Shown here: piece after piece, positions 1 to 8,735 of the stretch | How positions within the stretch are numbered: the stretch's first letter is position 1 | Layout of the letters: the number at the start of each line of letters is the position of its first letter | Origin: an uncultured Alphaproteobacteria bacterium | Lineage (GTDB): Bacteria > Pseudomonadota > Alphaproteobacteria > Methylaequorales > Methylaequoraceae | DNA: 35,590 nucleotides | Assembly: GCA_902530985.1 (NCBI GenBank) | Contig: CACACI010000011.1 | Location: 1 to 35,590, forward strand | Direction: 5' to 3' | Position numbers and translations under genes: made by a program | Notes under the pieces: generated by a model | What the model was told of the DNA's origin: nothing | The model's input: the letters and a program-made list of their open reading frames with translations, nothing else | Databases searched by the model: none

Positions 1-1408
1 CACCCAAAGCTATCCCAAAGGCAACACCACCTGCAACGCTATACATTAGCATTGATTTTTTAAAAGCTCCATTAGTTAGGTCTTGCACAGTAGCGCCAAG
101 TGCATTTAGGGCAGGCTCGGCTAATGTTGCTCCAAAGCCTAAAAGCCAGGCAAATAGAATAACAATTGTTAAACCTAATAATTCTGAATATATAGGTGAA
201 ACATTACTAATAGGTACTTCCATAAATGCAGCTGGAAGATTTGTGCCAGCCTGACCACCTATGGCCCCTAATCCATAAGTAAGGCCAATGTTAAATACAC
301 ACATTCCAATTATTGAAAGTGTTAAACCATATGAAGTTACTAAATTATTAGGCAGTTTTGATCTTAATACAACAAAAAGTACTATCATCAAAAAAATAAC
401 TAATGGTAATATAGCTCTAACACCTCCTATAATTTCAACAAATGGAGTTTGAGTCCACTTGGAAATTTCGCCTGAGGTAGCCATAGATGCGGTATTAGCA
501 GCCGCTAAAATTTCCTCAACTGAAATTGTTTGTGAAACATGTATTGCTAAGATAAGAACAGCAATTATGGGGAACAGTGATGCCATGGTAACAACACCAA
601 ATCCTGATAGTGATGAATCACCTTTACCTGCTGATGCAGCAATACCAATACCAAGAGATAAAACTAGTGGAACAGTAACTGGACCTGTGGTAACTGCACC
701 ACAGTCCCAAGCCAAACCAAGAATTGTTCTCAAGTCAGGGTTGCTCCAAGCATATGCTGTTAGAATAATTGTTGGAGTTAGAGCAAGATAAATTAAAGGT
801 TTTAGTGACCAGCCTTTTACAAAACGAATCGTACCAATAATAGCTGCAAGACCAACCCCAGCACCAACCATAACTACAAGTGTTTCACTTCTATTATTTA
901 AAATTTCAAAAAGATATGGTGCATCCTGAGGGTTTATTGAAGAACCAAAAGCTTTTAAAGCACCAATTGCAGGTTCGGCATAGGTTACACCAACTCCTAA
1001 CATGCCAATAATGACTAACACGACAAACATGGATGCTTTTTTTGGAAGTGTATCGCCTATAACAGTTCCAAATGGCATTAATCCTGTTTTGAGGCCCTCC
1101 ATAAAAATTGCCAGCCCAACAATTACAGCTATGAGACCAAGACAAATTGTTGAGGCTTCAGAAATGGGTTGTCTTAAAATTAAAAGTTGAAAGAGGAATA
1201 AATAAGCTGCTAATGGAACAACAGCTTTAATTTGCTCCATAATTCTACTGATTGTATATGGCGCTAGAAGAGATAACGCCTTTGAAGGCGAAACTTTAAT
1301 TTTGCCAGGTTTTAAAGATTTGCCTTTTGATGGTTTAGGTGTAAGTAAATTATAACTCAGAGTTTTGTGGTTTATCTCTGATTCATGAATGTAATCTGAA
1401 AACTTCAT
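1..1408 (-). CDS. DUF1538 family membrane protein (partial, C-terminus off window)
   Basis: An open frame runs from an ATG at 1408 to the left edge (about 469 residues, no stop seen), so the C-terminus lies outside the window. The protein is very hydrophobic after a basic N-terminal tail of about 45 residues. It contains two related halves: each has a cluster of membrane helices ending in an AEPA-x-x-AL motif (AEPAIGALKAFG in the first half, AEPALNALGATVQ in the second). This internal duplication is typical of the DUF1538 family, whose members are polytopic inner-membrane proteins of unknown, presumably transport-related, function. It starts 27 bp after the stop of the cNMP-binding gene at 1436-1903 on the same strand, so it may be the last gene of the cyclic-nucleotide/secretion operon. 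The link to secretion is position only. The family call is from remembered motif patterns. Confidence 0.75.
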   Translation of the reverse strand, partial: MKFSDYIHESEINHKTLSYNLLTPKPSKGKSLKPGKIKVSPSKALSLLAPYTISRIMEQIKAVVPLAAYLFLFQLLILRQPISEASTICLGLIAVIVGLAIFMEGLKTGLMPFGTVIGDTLPKKASMFVVLVIIGMLGVGVTYAEPAIGALKAFGSSINPQDAPYLFEILNNRSETLVVMVGAGVGLAAIIGTIRFVKGWSLKPLIYLALTPTIILTAYAWSNPDLRTILGLAWDCGAVTTGPVTVPLVLSLGIGIAASAGKGDSSLSGFGVVTMASLFPIIAVLILAIHVSQTISVEEILAAANTASMATSGEISKWTQTPFVEIIGGVRAILPLVIFLMIVLFVVLRSKLPNNLVTSYGLTLSIIGMCVFNIGLTYGLGAIGGQAGTNLPAAFMEVPISNVSPIYSELLGLTIVILFAWLLGFGATLAEPALNALGATVQDLTNGAFKKSMLMYSVAGGVAFGIALG

Positions 1409-1435
1409 AATAAATACTATATCTTATTGAAATCA

Positions 1436-1903
1436 TTATTCAACATGATTTGTTGACCTTTCTAATCTGTATAGAATTTGCTTGGTAAGTTTTGTAATAA
1501 TTTGATTTTCTGACTCTAAAATCGAATCAATATCATCATGAGTATAAATAACATTTTGGAACTCTGTTCTTTTTGCGAGTTCTTCACATAACTCTATTAT
1601 TATTTTTTTAGCCTTGTCGGAACCAGAATCTATCAGTTCGTCAAGGTTCTCTTTGCTAATTGAAATTAATTCTGTAGGTTGATTAGAAATTATGGAAGCA
1701 CTTCTTCTTTGGTTTAGAATTAATGCCATTTCTCCAAAAACTTCACCGTCACGCATGGTTCCAACTTTCTTACCATCAACCATTACATCCATTACACCAT
1801 GTACAATCATATAAGCTGTATTGCCTGTATCACCTTGATTAAATAAAGTTTCTCCATCAATTAGAAGCAATTTTGTCGTCTTGCCGTGTTGTATCTTTTT
1901 CAA
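1436..1903 (-). CDS. Single-domain cyclic nucleotide-binding protein
   Basis: 155 residues made almost entirely of one cNMP-binding (CAP_ED) domain at about residues 10-115. The phosphate-binding cassette FGEMALILNQRRSAS (about 56-70) keeps the Glu that contacts the ribose and the Arg that contacts the cyclic phosphate, so it should bind cAMP or cGMP. There is no helix-turn-helix, so it is not a CRP-type transcription factor; the remaining 40 residues are helical and charged. No signal peptide or membrane segment, so cytoplasmic. Its start overlaps the stop of the upstream cNMP gene by 4 bp (ATGA), implying translational coupling. It lies in the operon with an adenylate cyclase and a type I secretion adaptor that carries the same domain; a role as cAMP sensor or competitor in that system is inferred. 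Confidence 0.85.
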   Translation of the reverse strand: MKKIQHGKTTKLLLIDGETLFNQGDTGNTAYMIVHGVMDVMVDGKKVGTMRDGEVFGEMALILNQRRSASIISNQPTELISISKENLDELIDSGSDKAKKIIIELCEELAKRTEFQNVIYTHDDIDSILESENQIITKLTKQILYRLERSTNHVE

Positions 1904-2340
1904 GAAAAAATCCTTTGTGAAAGTCTATAATGTAGTTGTAATGCAAGAGCCCTAATCACATTTGGAGAACCATCAGACAATTTTAAAAGGTCACTCTTAG
2001 AGATAGGTAATTTTTGATCATCTTTTTTAGCAAGTTCATTGGACATTTCATTGATAGTTTTATGAAGATCAATATTTGATGATAATAATATAGCTTCTAA
2101 AGCCTTTCTTTTAATCTCGACAACTTCACTAGGTACTATAGCTTTAATACTTGCTTTTCTTGGTTCATTTAAAATAAGAGATAATTCTCCAAAAATTTCT
2201 CCAGCTTCAATTTTTCCAACCTTTTTGCCATCTACCTCAGCTATTAGACCACCAGAAACAACAAGAAAAGCAGTTTCTCCTTTCTCCCCTTGATTAACTA
2301 TATATTGGTCAGGTAATACTCTTAATTTATTTAAACCCAT
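1900..2340 (-). CDS. Single-domain cyclic nucleotide-binding protein
   Basis: 146 residues, a second stand-alone CAP_ED domain related to its downstream neighbour: both have a V-DGKKVG turn and an FGE-x-x-LILN cassette. The phosphate-binding cassette here is FGELSLILNEPRKAS (about residues 50-64), with the Glu and Arg needed for cyclic nucleotide contact. There is no DNA-binding domain, signal peptide or membrane segment. It sits 14 bp downstream of the adenylate cyclase stop and overlaps the next gene by 4 bp. The tandem arrangement looks like a local duplication. Function beyond nucleotide binding cannot be read from the sequence; a soluble partner of the secretion complex or a cAMP buffer are possibilities. 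Confidence 0.85.
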   Translation of the reverse strand: MGLNKLRVLPDQYIVNQGEKGETAFLVVSGGLIAEVDGKKVGKIEAGEIFGELSLILNEPRKASIKAIVPSEVVEIKRKALEAILLSSNIDLHKTINEMSNELAKKDDQKLPISKSDLLKLSDGSPNVIRALALQLHYRLSQRIFS

Positions 2341-2354
2341 AAATAAAAAATCCT

Positions 2355-4727
2355 TTATTTCGAAGTTGCAACAAAAACTCCATCCCAGTTAGATGGAGGT
2401 GGTTCTTTTTGAAAATCCGAAATTCTTTCAGCCATCATATCATAGTACTCACTCATGAGACTTTTACAAAGACTTTTTGCCTGATTCATTTCATCTAATG
2501 CAGCTTTCCATTTTTGGTTAAAGTAATATTCTAATATCTTTTTATGCTTATTTTCTAATTCTTTGAAATCATTTGTTTCTTTGAATGATGGGTCTCCTAA
2601 TAGACAAAAAATTGAAACAGCTTCTTTTTTCCCCTTTACAGCTAACATATCTAACTGAAGTGTGGCATATGAATCTTTAACCGCCTCGTTGGTTTCTTGA
2701 CCAATAACTGTTTTTACACCATAACCTTTTGACTGTCCTTCAAGTCTAGAGGCTAAGTTAACTGCATCTCCTAGAACAGAGTAATCAAATCTTTGATCAG
2801 ACCCCATATTTCCAACAACACAACCACCAGTGTTCAAACCTATTCCAATTTTCAATTCCAAAAAATCTTTTTTTTCAACTTTGGCTTCCTCTTCCCTTAT
2901 ATCATTTAGTTCTTTAAGGGCTTTGTGCATGCTCAATGCAGCATCACATGAAATTCTTTCATGATAATTAACATCAATAGGTGCATTCCAAAAAGCCATA
3001 ATACAATCTCCCATATACTTATCTATAGTTCCATTCTTACTAATAATTTCATTTGTTAAAGGGGTTAAAAATCTATTTATTAATTTGGTTAATCCTTGTG
3101 GGTCAGATTTAAATGCCTCTGAAATTGTTGTAAAACCTCTTACATCGCAAAAAAGGAAAGTCATTTTTTTCGTTTCACCTCCAAGGACTAATTTATCTGG
3201 ATCTTCTGCCAACTGTTCAACTAAAGCAGGAGATAGATATTGTGAAAATGCACCTCTTATTTGTTTTTTTTCATTAGCATCCCTTAGATAGTTTGCAAAA
3301 GTGTTGCTAAAGTAGATAATGAAAGTTGACATCCCTGCAAAAGTCGGATCAAAAAGGATTTTGTGATCTAAAAAAAACCTCACACTCATATAAAAAGCAG
3401 TGCCAATAACTGTAACTAAAAGAGAGATATTAACTATAGGACCGAATTTCAAAGCAGATATAGTTATAAATAAGGCGAGTAATATTGTAAATAACGCCTC
3501 ATAGAATTTCATATTTGCTCCAGATTTCAAAAATGGAGAACCATCTATTTTTACTTTCATTTTTTCTTTAAGAGCTTCCTCTTCAGATAAACCTTTTTTT
3601 AAAGATTTTTGATAAACGTTTTCCGCATTTTTATTCGAAGTATAATATAATATAGCTGATATAACTGTGTCTATTAGATTGGCGTGAATTTCTACGCCAG
3701 GCATTCTATCGTCTACTGGTGTTGGTCTTATGTCTTTTAAACCTGTTGCGGATGTGCCAAGAATACCCAATTTACCTTGAAGTCTATCTTTACCAACTCT
3801 TCCTTTAATAATATCCACGGCACTAACATAGTATCTTGAATTATTTTGTTTGACATTTATAGAATCTGATTTTCCATAATAAATCCAAACCCTGCCATTT
3901 TCATCTGTTGGTATAGCAGCATTCCCAATGGCTTTGGTTTGAACTATTATTTCTTCAACGCCATTTATACCAGTTCTAGTTGCTATGCTATTTCCTTGAA
4001 AAGCAACTCTTATCATATCTAATCCAAGTGTTGGTCTGATTTTTCCAGCTACATTTGATATTAGAGGAACCCTTCTAATTATTCCATCTGGTTCTTCGGC
4101 AACAGAAACGGTTCCAGAGCCAGTAGCAGCTTTTTCAAACTCAGGAACATTAGCAAGTAATCCAGGGTAAGATATTAACCAATTTTTTGGATCCTTACTT
4201 TTTCCTAAGAAAACTTTAACTGATGATTTATTAATATCCTCTCTGTTTGCATCACCTTCTATATCAAGACCTGAATGACCAATTACTATAGGAAATTTTT
4301 TCATAGCCTCCATTGCAAGAGATTCATTTGACGGTAATTGATTTAATAATTCAGCAATTTCTGGGTTTCTTTTTTTAATATCTTTAGATATTAGTTCTGG
4401 TGAAGTCCTATCTTTTTCGGCAAATAGAACATCCAAGCCTAAAACAAGCATACCTGCTGATTTTGATTTTTCAAAAAGATCTGCTAGGATAGTTCTTGGC
4501 CATGGCCATTGACCAATTTCTCGTAAAGATTTTTCATCTATATCAACAATAACAGAATAAGTTTGTCCATCTGTTGATCTAGGGTATTTTTTTTGTAAAA
4601 CATCAAAATATTTCAATCTCAATACTTCAACGATTTCTGGGTCAGCAACTCTTACTAAACCAAAGATTATTGCCATAATAATAGAAGCTAAAGTAACAAT
4701 TGATCGAAAACTTAATTTAAATTTCAT
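2355..4727 (-). CDS. CHASE2-domain class III adenylate cyclase
   Basis: 790 residues. An N-terminal membrane helix (about 10-28) is followed by a large extracytoplasmic CHASE2 sensor domain (about 40-370; signature VDIDEKSLREIGQWPWPR), a cluster of membrane helices (about 410-490), and a C-terminal class III nucleotidyl cyclase domain (about 520-715). The cyclase keeps the metal-binding Asp residues in FCDVRGFT (D528) and YMGDCIMAF (D574), the Lys in DKYMGD associated with adenine recognition, and the D-x-x-N-x-x-x-R pattern in LGDAVNLASRLEG, so active cAMP synthesis is expected. The start overlaps the stop of the HlyD-like gene by one base (TAATG), and two cNMP-binding genes follow. CHASE2 proteins sense unknown periplasmic signals; the context suggests the output is read by the secretion adaptor next door. 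Confidence 0.9.
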   Translation of the reverse strand: MKFKLSFRSIVTLASIIMAIIFGLVRVADPEIVEVLRLKYFDVLQKKYPRSTDGQTYSVIVDIDEKSLREIGQWPWPRTILADLFEKSKSAGMLVLGLDVLFAEKDRTSPELISKDIKKRNPEIAELLNQLPSNESLAMEAMKKFPIVIGHSGLDIEGDANREDINKSSVKVFLGKSKDPKNWLISYPGLLANVPEFEKAATGSGTVSVAEEPDGIIRRVPLISNVAGKIRPTLGLDMIRVAFQGNSIATRTGINGVEEIIVQTKAIGNAAIPTDENGRVWIYYGKSDSINVKQNNSRYYVSAVDIIKGRVGKDRLQGKLGILGTSATGLKDIRPTPVDDRMPGVEIHANLIDTVISAILYYTSNKNAENVYQKSLKKGLSEEEALKEKMKVKIDGSPFLKSGANMKFYEALFTILLALFITISALKFGPIVNISLLVTVIGTAFYMSVRFFLDHKILFDPTFAGMSTFIIYFSNTFANYLRDANEKKQIRGAFSQYLSPALVEQLAEDPDKLVLGGETKKMTFLFCDVRGFTTISEAFKSDPQGLTKLINRFLTPLTNEIISKNGTIDKYMGDCIMAFWNAPIDVNYHERISCDAALSMHKALKELNDIREEEAKVEKKDFLELKIGIGLNTGGCVVGNMGSDQRFDYSVLGDAVNLASRLEGQSKGYGVKTVIGQETNEAVKDSYATLQLDMLAVKGKKEAVSIFCLLGDPSFKETNDFKELENKHKKILEYYFNQKWKAALDEMNQAKSLCKSLMSEYYDMMAERISDFQKEPPPSNWDGVFVATSK

Positions 4728-6454
4728 TAAGGCTCCGCGAAACTGTTTCCTAAAGTTCTAATTAAAGGGTAAATGAAGTAAGTAATTAATCTTCTTTGAC
4801 CAACTTTAAATTTTCCAGAAACTTTCATACCAGGCATTAAATGAAAGCCCGGAGGAGTATCTTTAAGTTCTTTTTCTGTTATCTGTGCTCTTGCCCTGTA
4901 AAAATTGCCAGGGTTACCATCCACATCTTTATCGATAGTATCTGCAGATACATAAATAAGTTTTCCTTTAAGTTCACCATGTTTTTGGGCCGGGAGTGCA
5001 TTTAATTGAATTTTAACAGAAGTATCTGGTATCAATTTGCTGATATCTGAAGGGTCAACATCAAAGATTGTAAGAAGTTCAACACCCGTGGGAACTAAAG
5101 TAACAACACTTTTACCAGGAGTGATAACTGCTCCTGGATAAAGAGAATGTAAATCTAGAATCATTCCATCAGATGGAGCTCTTACAACAACGTCTGTTTG
5201 TTGTCTTTCAAGTTTTTTGAGATCTTCTCGAAGCGACATGCTCTGATCTTCTAAACCAACTAATTCATCATTAATTCCTCCAAAAAATTGGCTATTGTAT
5301 TCTTTACGATTAGATTTTAATTCGCTTAATTTATTATTTGTTTTTGTAAACTCTTTCTCTAAAGATAATCTTTTATTTTTTTCAGCTAATACTTGAGCTT
5401 CAGCAACAAGGTCAAGCTCAAAAAGCTCAACTTTTGAGTCTTCTAATTTTTTTTGGATATCAAGTTGTTCCTTAATAAATCTAAGATCATCTTCGGTTGA
5501 TCCAATTTGTTGATTTAATGATGCGATCTTTGCTAAATACTGATCTCTTTTATCTCTGAAGATTCTACTTTGTCTTTCGTCGTCAGGATTTTCTACAGAT
5601 GCATTATTTCTCAGAAGTGACTGTTTTTTTAATCTGTCAATTTTTGAATTTACAACAGCTAGTTGATATTCCAGTTTCATTTTGTCAGCTCTTTGAAGAG
5701 TTGCATCAAATTTTACTAACGGATCTCCTTCATTAACACTTTCTCCTTTTTTTACAAGTATTTCCTTAACTACAGAATTATAGTTAGATTGTACTTCAAC
5801 ATTTGGGACTACAGTAGTGATTTTTCCTGATGCAGAAATCGTTGTATCTATTTCTGAAATAGTGCCCCATGAAATTAAAAATAAAATTAGTAAACCAAAA
5901 GAATAAACTGACATCTTAACAGATTTTGGCACCTGTTTTGTTTTAATTCTATCTATATCATCTTCAAATTCATCCAATAATTCACTCATCATTTTTTTCT
6001 TTTGATTACTTTGTTTTTGTTCATCGCTTAATTCTTCATTATCATCATCAGAAACATCTTGACTATCAGTTTCAGATTGGAAAGCATCTACAGAGAGCTT
6101 TTCATTCGCATTTCTGGCGTAACTGGCTAGTTGTTGCATCATATTAAACGCAGTTTGAGGAGAGTTTTTTAAATAACCTAATAAGGCTTCTTGATCAATT
6201 TCTTTGACTGTAGTGTCTTCTGTTGCACGAGCCATTGCGCTTCTTGGTTGCTTATCAATTAAAGCCATTTCGCCAAATAGAGCGCCTTTTTCAAGGATTG
6301 ATAATGTGACATATTCATCACCATTAAATTTACATACTTCAATTTTTCCTTTTACAACCTGATAAGCGAAATCTCCAACTTCACCTTCTCTGAATAGAAC
6401 ATCACCTGAGGCTAAATTTCTGACAGCAGGTTGAATTGTTTTTTTTTCTGCCAT
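4727..6454 (-). CDS. HlyD-family type I secretion adaptor with N-terminal cNMP-binding domain
   Basis: 575 residues. Residues about 12-115 form a cyclic nucleotide-binding domain with cassette FGEMALIDKQPRSAM (60-74), retaining the Glu and Arg ligands. An acidic, low-complexity linker follows (about 122-165), then one membrane helix (about 182-199), then a classical membrane-fusion-protein body: first lipoyl half (ASGKITTVVPNVEVQS), a long coiled coil (about 250-410), second lipoyl half (VVVRAPSDGMILDL), a beta-barrel, and a C-terminus GQRRLITYFIYPLIR close to the usual HlyD ending. Topology places the cNMP domain in the cytoplasm, next to the ABC exporter whose stop is 4 bp upstream. Ordinary HlyD proteins have only a short cytoplasmic tail, so the fusion is the key oddity and suggests direct cAMP control of export. 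Confidence 0.92.
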   Translation of the reverse strand: MAEKKTIQPAVRNLASGDVLFREGEVGDFAYQVVKGKIEVCKFNGDEYVTLSILEKGALFGEMALIDKQPRSAMARATEDTTVKEIDQEALLGYLKNSPQTAFNMMQQLASYARNANEKLSVDAFQSETDSQDVSDDDNEELSDEQKQSNQKKKMMSELLDEFEDDIDRIKTKQVPKSVKMSVYSFGLLILFLISWGTISEIDTTISASGKITTVVPNVEVQSNYNSVVKEILVKKGESVNEGDPLVKFDATLQRADKMKLEYQLAVVNSKIDRLKKQSLLRNNASVENPDDERQSRIFRDKRDQYLAKIASLNQQIGSTEDDLRFIKEQLDIQKKLEDSKVELFELDLVAEAQVLAEKNKRLSLEKEFTKTNNKLSELKSNRKEYNSQFFGGINDELVGLEDQSMSLREDLKKLERQQTDVVVRAPSDGMILDLHSLYPGAVITPGKSVVTLVPTGVELLTIFDVDPSDISKLIPDTSVKIQLNALPAQKHGELKGKLIYVSADTIDKDVDGNPGNFYRARAQITEKELKDTPPGFHLMPGMKVSGKFKVGQRRLITYFIYPLIRTLGNSFAEP

Positions 6455-6458
6455 TTTT

Positions 6459-8633
6459 TTATCCAGCTTTCTTTATATTTTTTGTTTTGTCATTTACGCC
6501 AAGTATTGACATTTGTTTAAGGTAGGTTTCACCAAAATAACCTGATGCATTTTTCAATTCGTCAAAGGATCCTTGTTGAGTGATTTTTCCGCCATCAAGA
6601 ACAAAAACTTTATTGCAAAGTCTTAAATGCCAAACTCGATTTGATACAATTATTATTGTTCTACCAAGTGCAATATCAGTTAGAGCATCGTATAGTTTGA
6701 TTTCACTATCAACATCAAATCCTGTAAAAGCATCATCAAGGATTAAAATTCGAGGGTTTCGAATTAATGCTCTAGCAATTGCTAATTTTTGTCTTAATCC
6801 AGTTGATAGATTTGTTGCATTTTCTTCAAGAAAAGTCTCGTAACCATCAGGATAAGATTCAATTTCATCATGTGCAAAAACTTTTTTGGCAGCCCATGTT
6901 ATTCTATCCATTGAAGAATTTGGCATGGCACTGGCTATTGTTTCTCTTATTGTTCCTGGAAAAAAGTAACTGTCAGTTCCAACAAGTGAAACCTGGGATC
7001 TCACATGGCTAAGATCTAATAATCGAAGATCAATATTATCAAGAGCTACAATTCCCGCTTGTGGTCGATAGAGCCCTTGTAGAAGTTTTGCAATTGTACT
7101 TTTTCCACAACCACTTTTTCCTGTTATACCAATAATTTGTCTTGGATTAATTTCAATATCTACATTATCTAAAACTTTTACATTGTCTTCATAACCAAAC
7201 TCAACACTTTTAAAGCTTACTTGCCCCATGAGTTGAGGTTTTTGCCCTCTAACAGTGGTCTCAGAGTTTGCATCTACAATACCTGAAACGATTTGAAGTG
7301 ATTGAACAAGTTTTGCAATTTCTGTTTTTAGAGTAACTAAGGCTATTATTGGACCTGAAACTCTGCCAGCAAGCATATTAAAGCCGACAAGAATACCAGC
7401 CGACAACCCTCCAGAAAATACTAGATGTACCCCAACAAAAATAACCATGGCTGTCATTAATTGATTAATGGTTGATGTAATATTATTCAGAACAGCTGAT
7501 TTTTTCTGCATCTCTTCAGATGCAATTATGTAGTTTGCTTCAAGGTCTCTCCATTGATCTTTTAAATTTGGTTCTAAAGCAAGTCCTTTAACGTTCTCAA
7601 TACCATTTACCGCAACAGATACAAACTTTTGTCTTTCTGCGTCTGCTTTACCTAGTCCACCCATAGAATCTCTTTGTTTTTTTGAATAGAACATAGATGC
7701 AAGAGCTCCTGCAATACTAAATGAGAAAACAACAATGAATAATATTGGGCTATAAAAAAATAGAATTGGTACAAAAACAAAAAGAGCTATGGAATCTAAT
7801 GCCGTTGAAAAAACTTTTTGAGTTAACAAACTCTTTATTTGAGATATTTGACCTGTGAATCTTAAAAAAGTTCCAGATTCCTTGTGAAATCGCTGCATAG
7901 GGAGTGCTAAAAGTTTGTCAAAAACTTTAACAGATAACTTTGCCTCTACTTTTTGAGAAAAAAAATCAAGTAAATATGCTCGAAGATAACCAAGAAATCC
8001 ATTAAAAAGATAGGCGACTACAACACCAGAAGTTATTACATATAGAGTGGAGTAGGCTTCATAGTTTACTACTTTGTCTAATACCAACATCATGAATACT
8101 GCAGGAATTACTGCGAAGATATTTAATATTACAGCTACTATTACAATCTGTATCATAACAGATTTATTTCTGAATGATTCTCCAAGTAACCATCCAAGTT
8201 TCAATTCACTATCTTCCTCATATTTTTTTAATTTTGCTTTTAAAAGAATTATTTCACCTTCCCACCCCTTATTTAATTCTTTTAAGCTTATTTGTTGAGG
8301 TTTTGGGTTTGATACGCCGGTGTCAAGACATAGAACTGATTTTTCATCATCATCTTTTTGCCCAGCTATTAACCTAAGTGCAATGATGTAGCGTCCATTT
8401 TTGAGTCTCAGAATTTGTTGTTTTTTTGAAAGAATTTTTGTTAATTCTTTTTCATTGATTTTTGTGGCTTTAGCTTTGAGGTTAAATGATTGAGCGAGCT
8501 CACACATTTCGCCAGGCTTTAATTCTCTATTATCTATTTGAAATCTTTCAGGTATGTCGTTTGGACCAATATGAATTCCTAGTTGTCTAGCAACTAGAAT
8601 TATAGATTTTTGGGATCCTCTCATTCCTTCCAT
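6459..8633 (-). CDS. HlyB-like type I secretion ABC exporter, noncanonical ATPase site
   Basis: 724 residues. N-terminal peptidase-C39-like domain (about 5-130) lacks the catalytic Cys (SQKSIILVARQLG where C39 proteases have the Cys) and the His, so it resembles the non-cleaving C39-like domain of HlyB. Six membrane helices (about 150-440) are followed by one nucleotide-binding domain. Walker A is intact (GITGKSGCGKST). The rest is altered: Q-loop LVGTDSYFF has Thr553 where Gln is expected; the signature is LSTGLRQ (609-615); Walker B is ILILDD with Asp634 in place of the catalytic Glu; the H-loop reads IVSNR with Asn665 in place of His. The spacing between positions 634 and 665 is the same as between HlyB E631 and H662. 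No Shine-Dalgarno precedes the ATG; a candidate promoter ends just before it, so a leaderless message is possible. Presumed partner of the adjacent adaptor and the TolC-like protein. Confidence 0.9.
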   Translation of the reverse strand: MEGMRGSQKSIILVARQLGIHIGPNDIPERFQIDNRELKPGEMCELAQSFNLKAKATKINEKELTKILSKKQQILRLKNGRYIIALRLIAGQKDDDEKSVLCLDTGVSNPKPQQISLKELNKGWEGEIILLKAKLKKYEEDSELKLGWLLGESFRNKSVMIQIVIVAVILNIFAVIPAVFMMLVLDKVVNYEAYSTLYVITSGVVVAYLFNGFLGYLRAYLLDFFSQKVEAKLSVKVFDKLLALPMQRFHKESGTFLRFTGQISQIKSLLTQKVFSTALDSIALFVFVPILFFYSPILFIVVFSFSIAGALASMFYSKKQRDSMGGLGKADAERQKFVSVAVNGIENVKGLALEPNLKDQWRDLEANYIIASEEMQKKSAVLNNITSTINQLMTAMVIFVGVHLVFSGGLSAGILVGFNMLAGRVSGPIIALVTLKTEIAKLVQSLQIVSGIVDANSETTVRGQKPQLMGQVSFKSVEFGYEDNVKVLDNVDIEINPRQIIGITGKSGCGKSTIAKLLQGLYRPQAGIVALDNIDLRLLDLSHVRSQVSLVGTDSYFFPGTIRETIASAMPNSSMDRITWAAKKVFAHDEIESYPDGYETFLEENATNLSTGLRQKLAIARALIRNPRILILDDAFTGFDVDSEIKLYDALTDIALGRTIIIVSNRVWHLRLCNKVFVLDGGKITQQGSFDELKNASGYFGETYLKQMSILGVNDKTKNIKKAG

Positions 8634-8641
8634 AAGATAGT

Positions 8642-8669
8642 ATAATATAGATATTTTTTATTTAATCAA
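8642..8669 (-). promoter_or_regulatory. Candidate promoter for the ABC exporter operon
   Basis: On the minus strand TTGATT (8664-8669) and TATTAT (8642-8647) are separated by 16 bp. The predicted start of transcription falls a few bases before, or at, the ATG at 8633, which has no Shine-Dalgarno. It sits immediately downstream of the terminator of the Gly/Pro-rich gene, so the exporter genes could be expressed independently of their probable substrate. Inferred by eye; the region is AT-rich and chance matches are common. Confidence 0.4.
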
Positions 8670-8707
8670 AAAAAAAACCCTCTTAGTTAATTTCTAAGAG
8701 GGTTTTT
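8668..8707 (-). terminator. Rho-independent terminator after the Gly/Pro-rich gene
   Basis: A perfect 12-bp stem (8675-8686 pairing with 8694-8705; AAACCCTCTTAG arm) with a 7-nt loop. Read on the minus strand it is followed by ten T residues (8668-8677), a textbook terminator. It lies 29 bp after the stop of the Gly/Pro-rich gene and before the ABC exporter. The plus-strand side also has a run of five T, so weak activity in the other direction is possible. Confidence 0.93.
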
Positions 8708-8735
8708 ATAGATCTAGTAGTTAATAAAAATTAAC

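Noticed and set aside
906-1145. 79-residue minus-strand frame and the 459-791 plus-strand frame
   Set aside because: Both overlap the long DUF1538 frame and have the composition of out-of-frame shadows.
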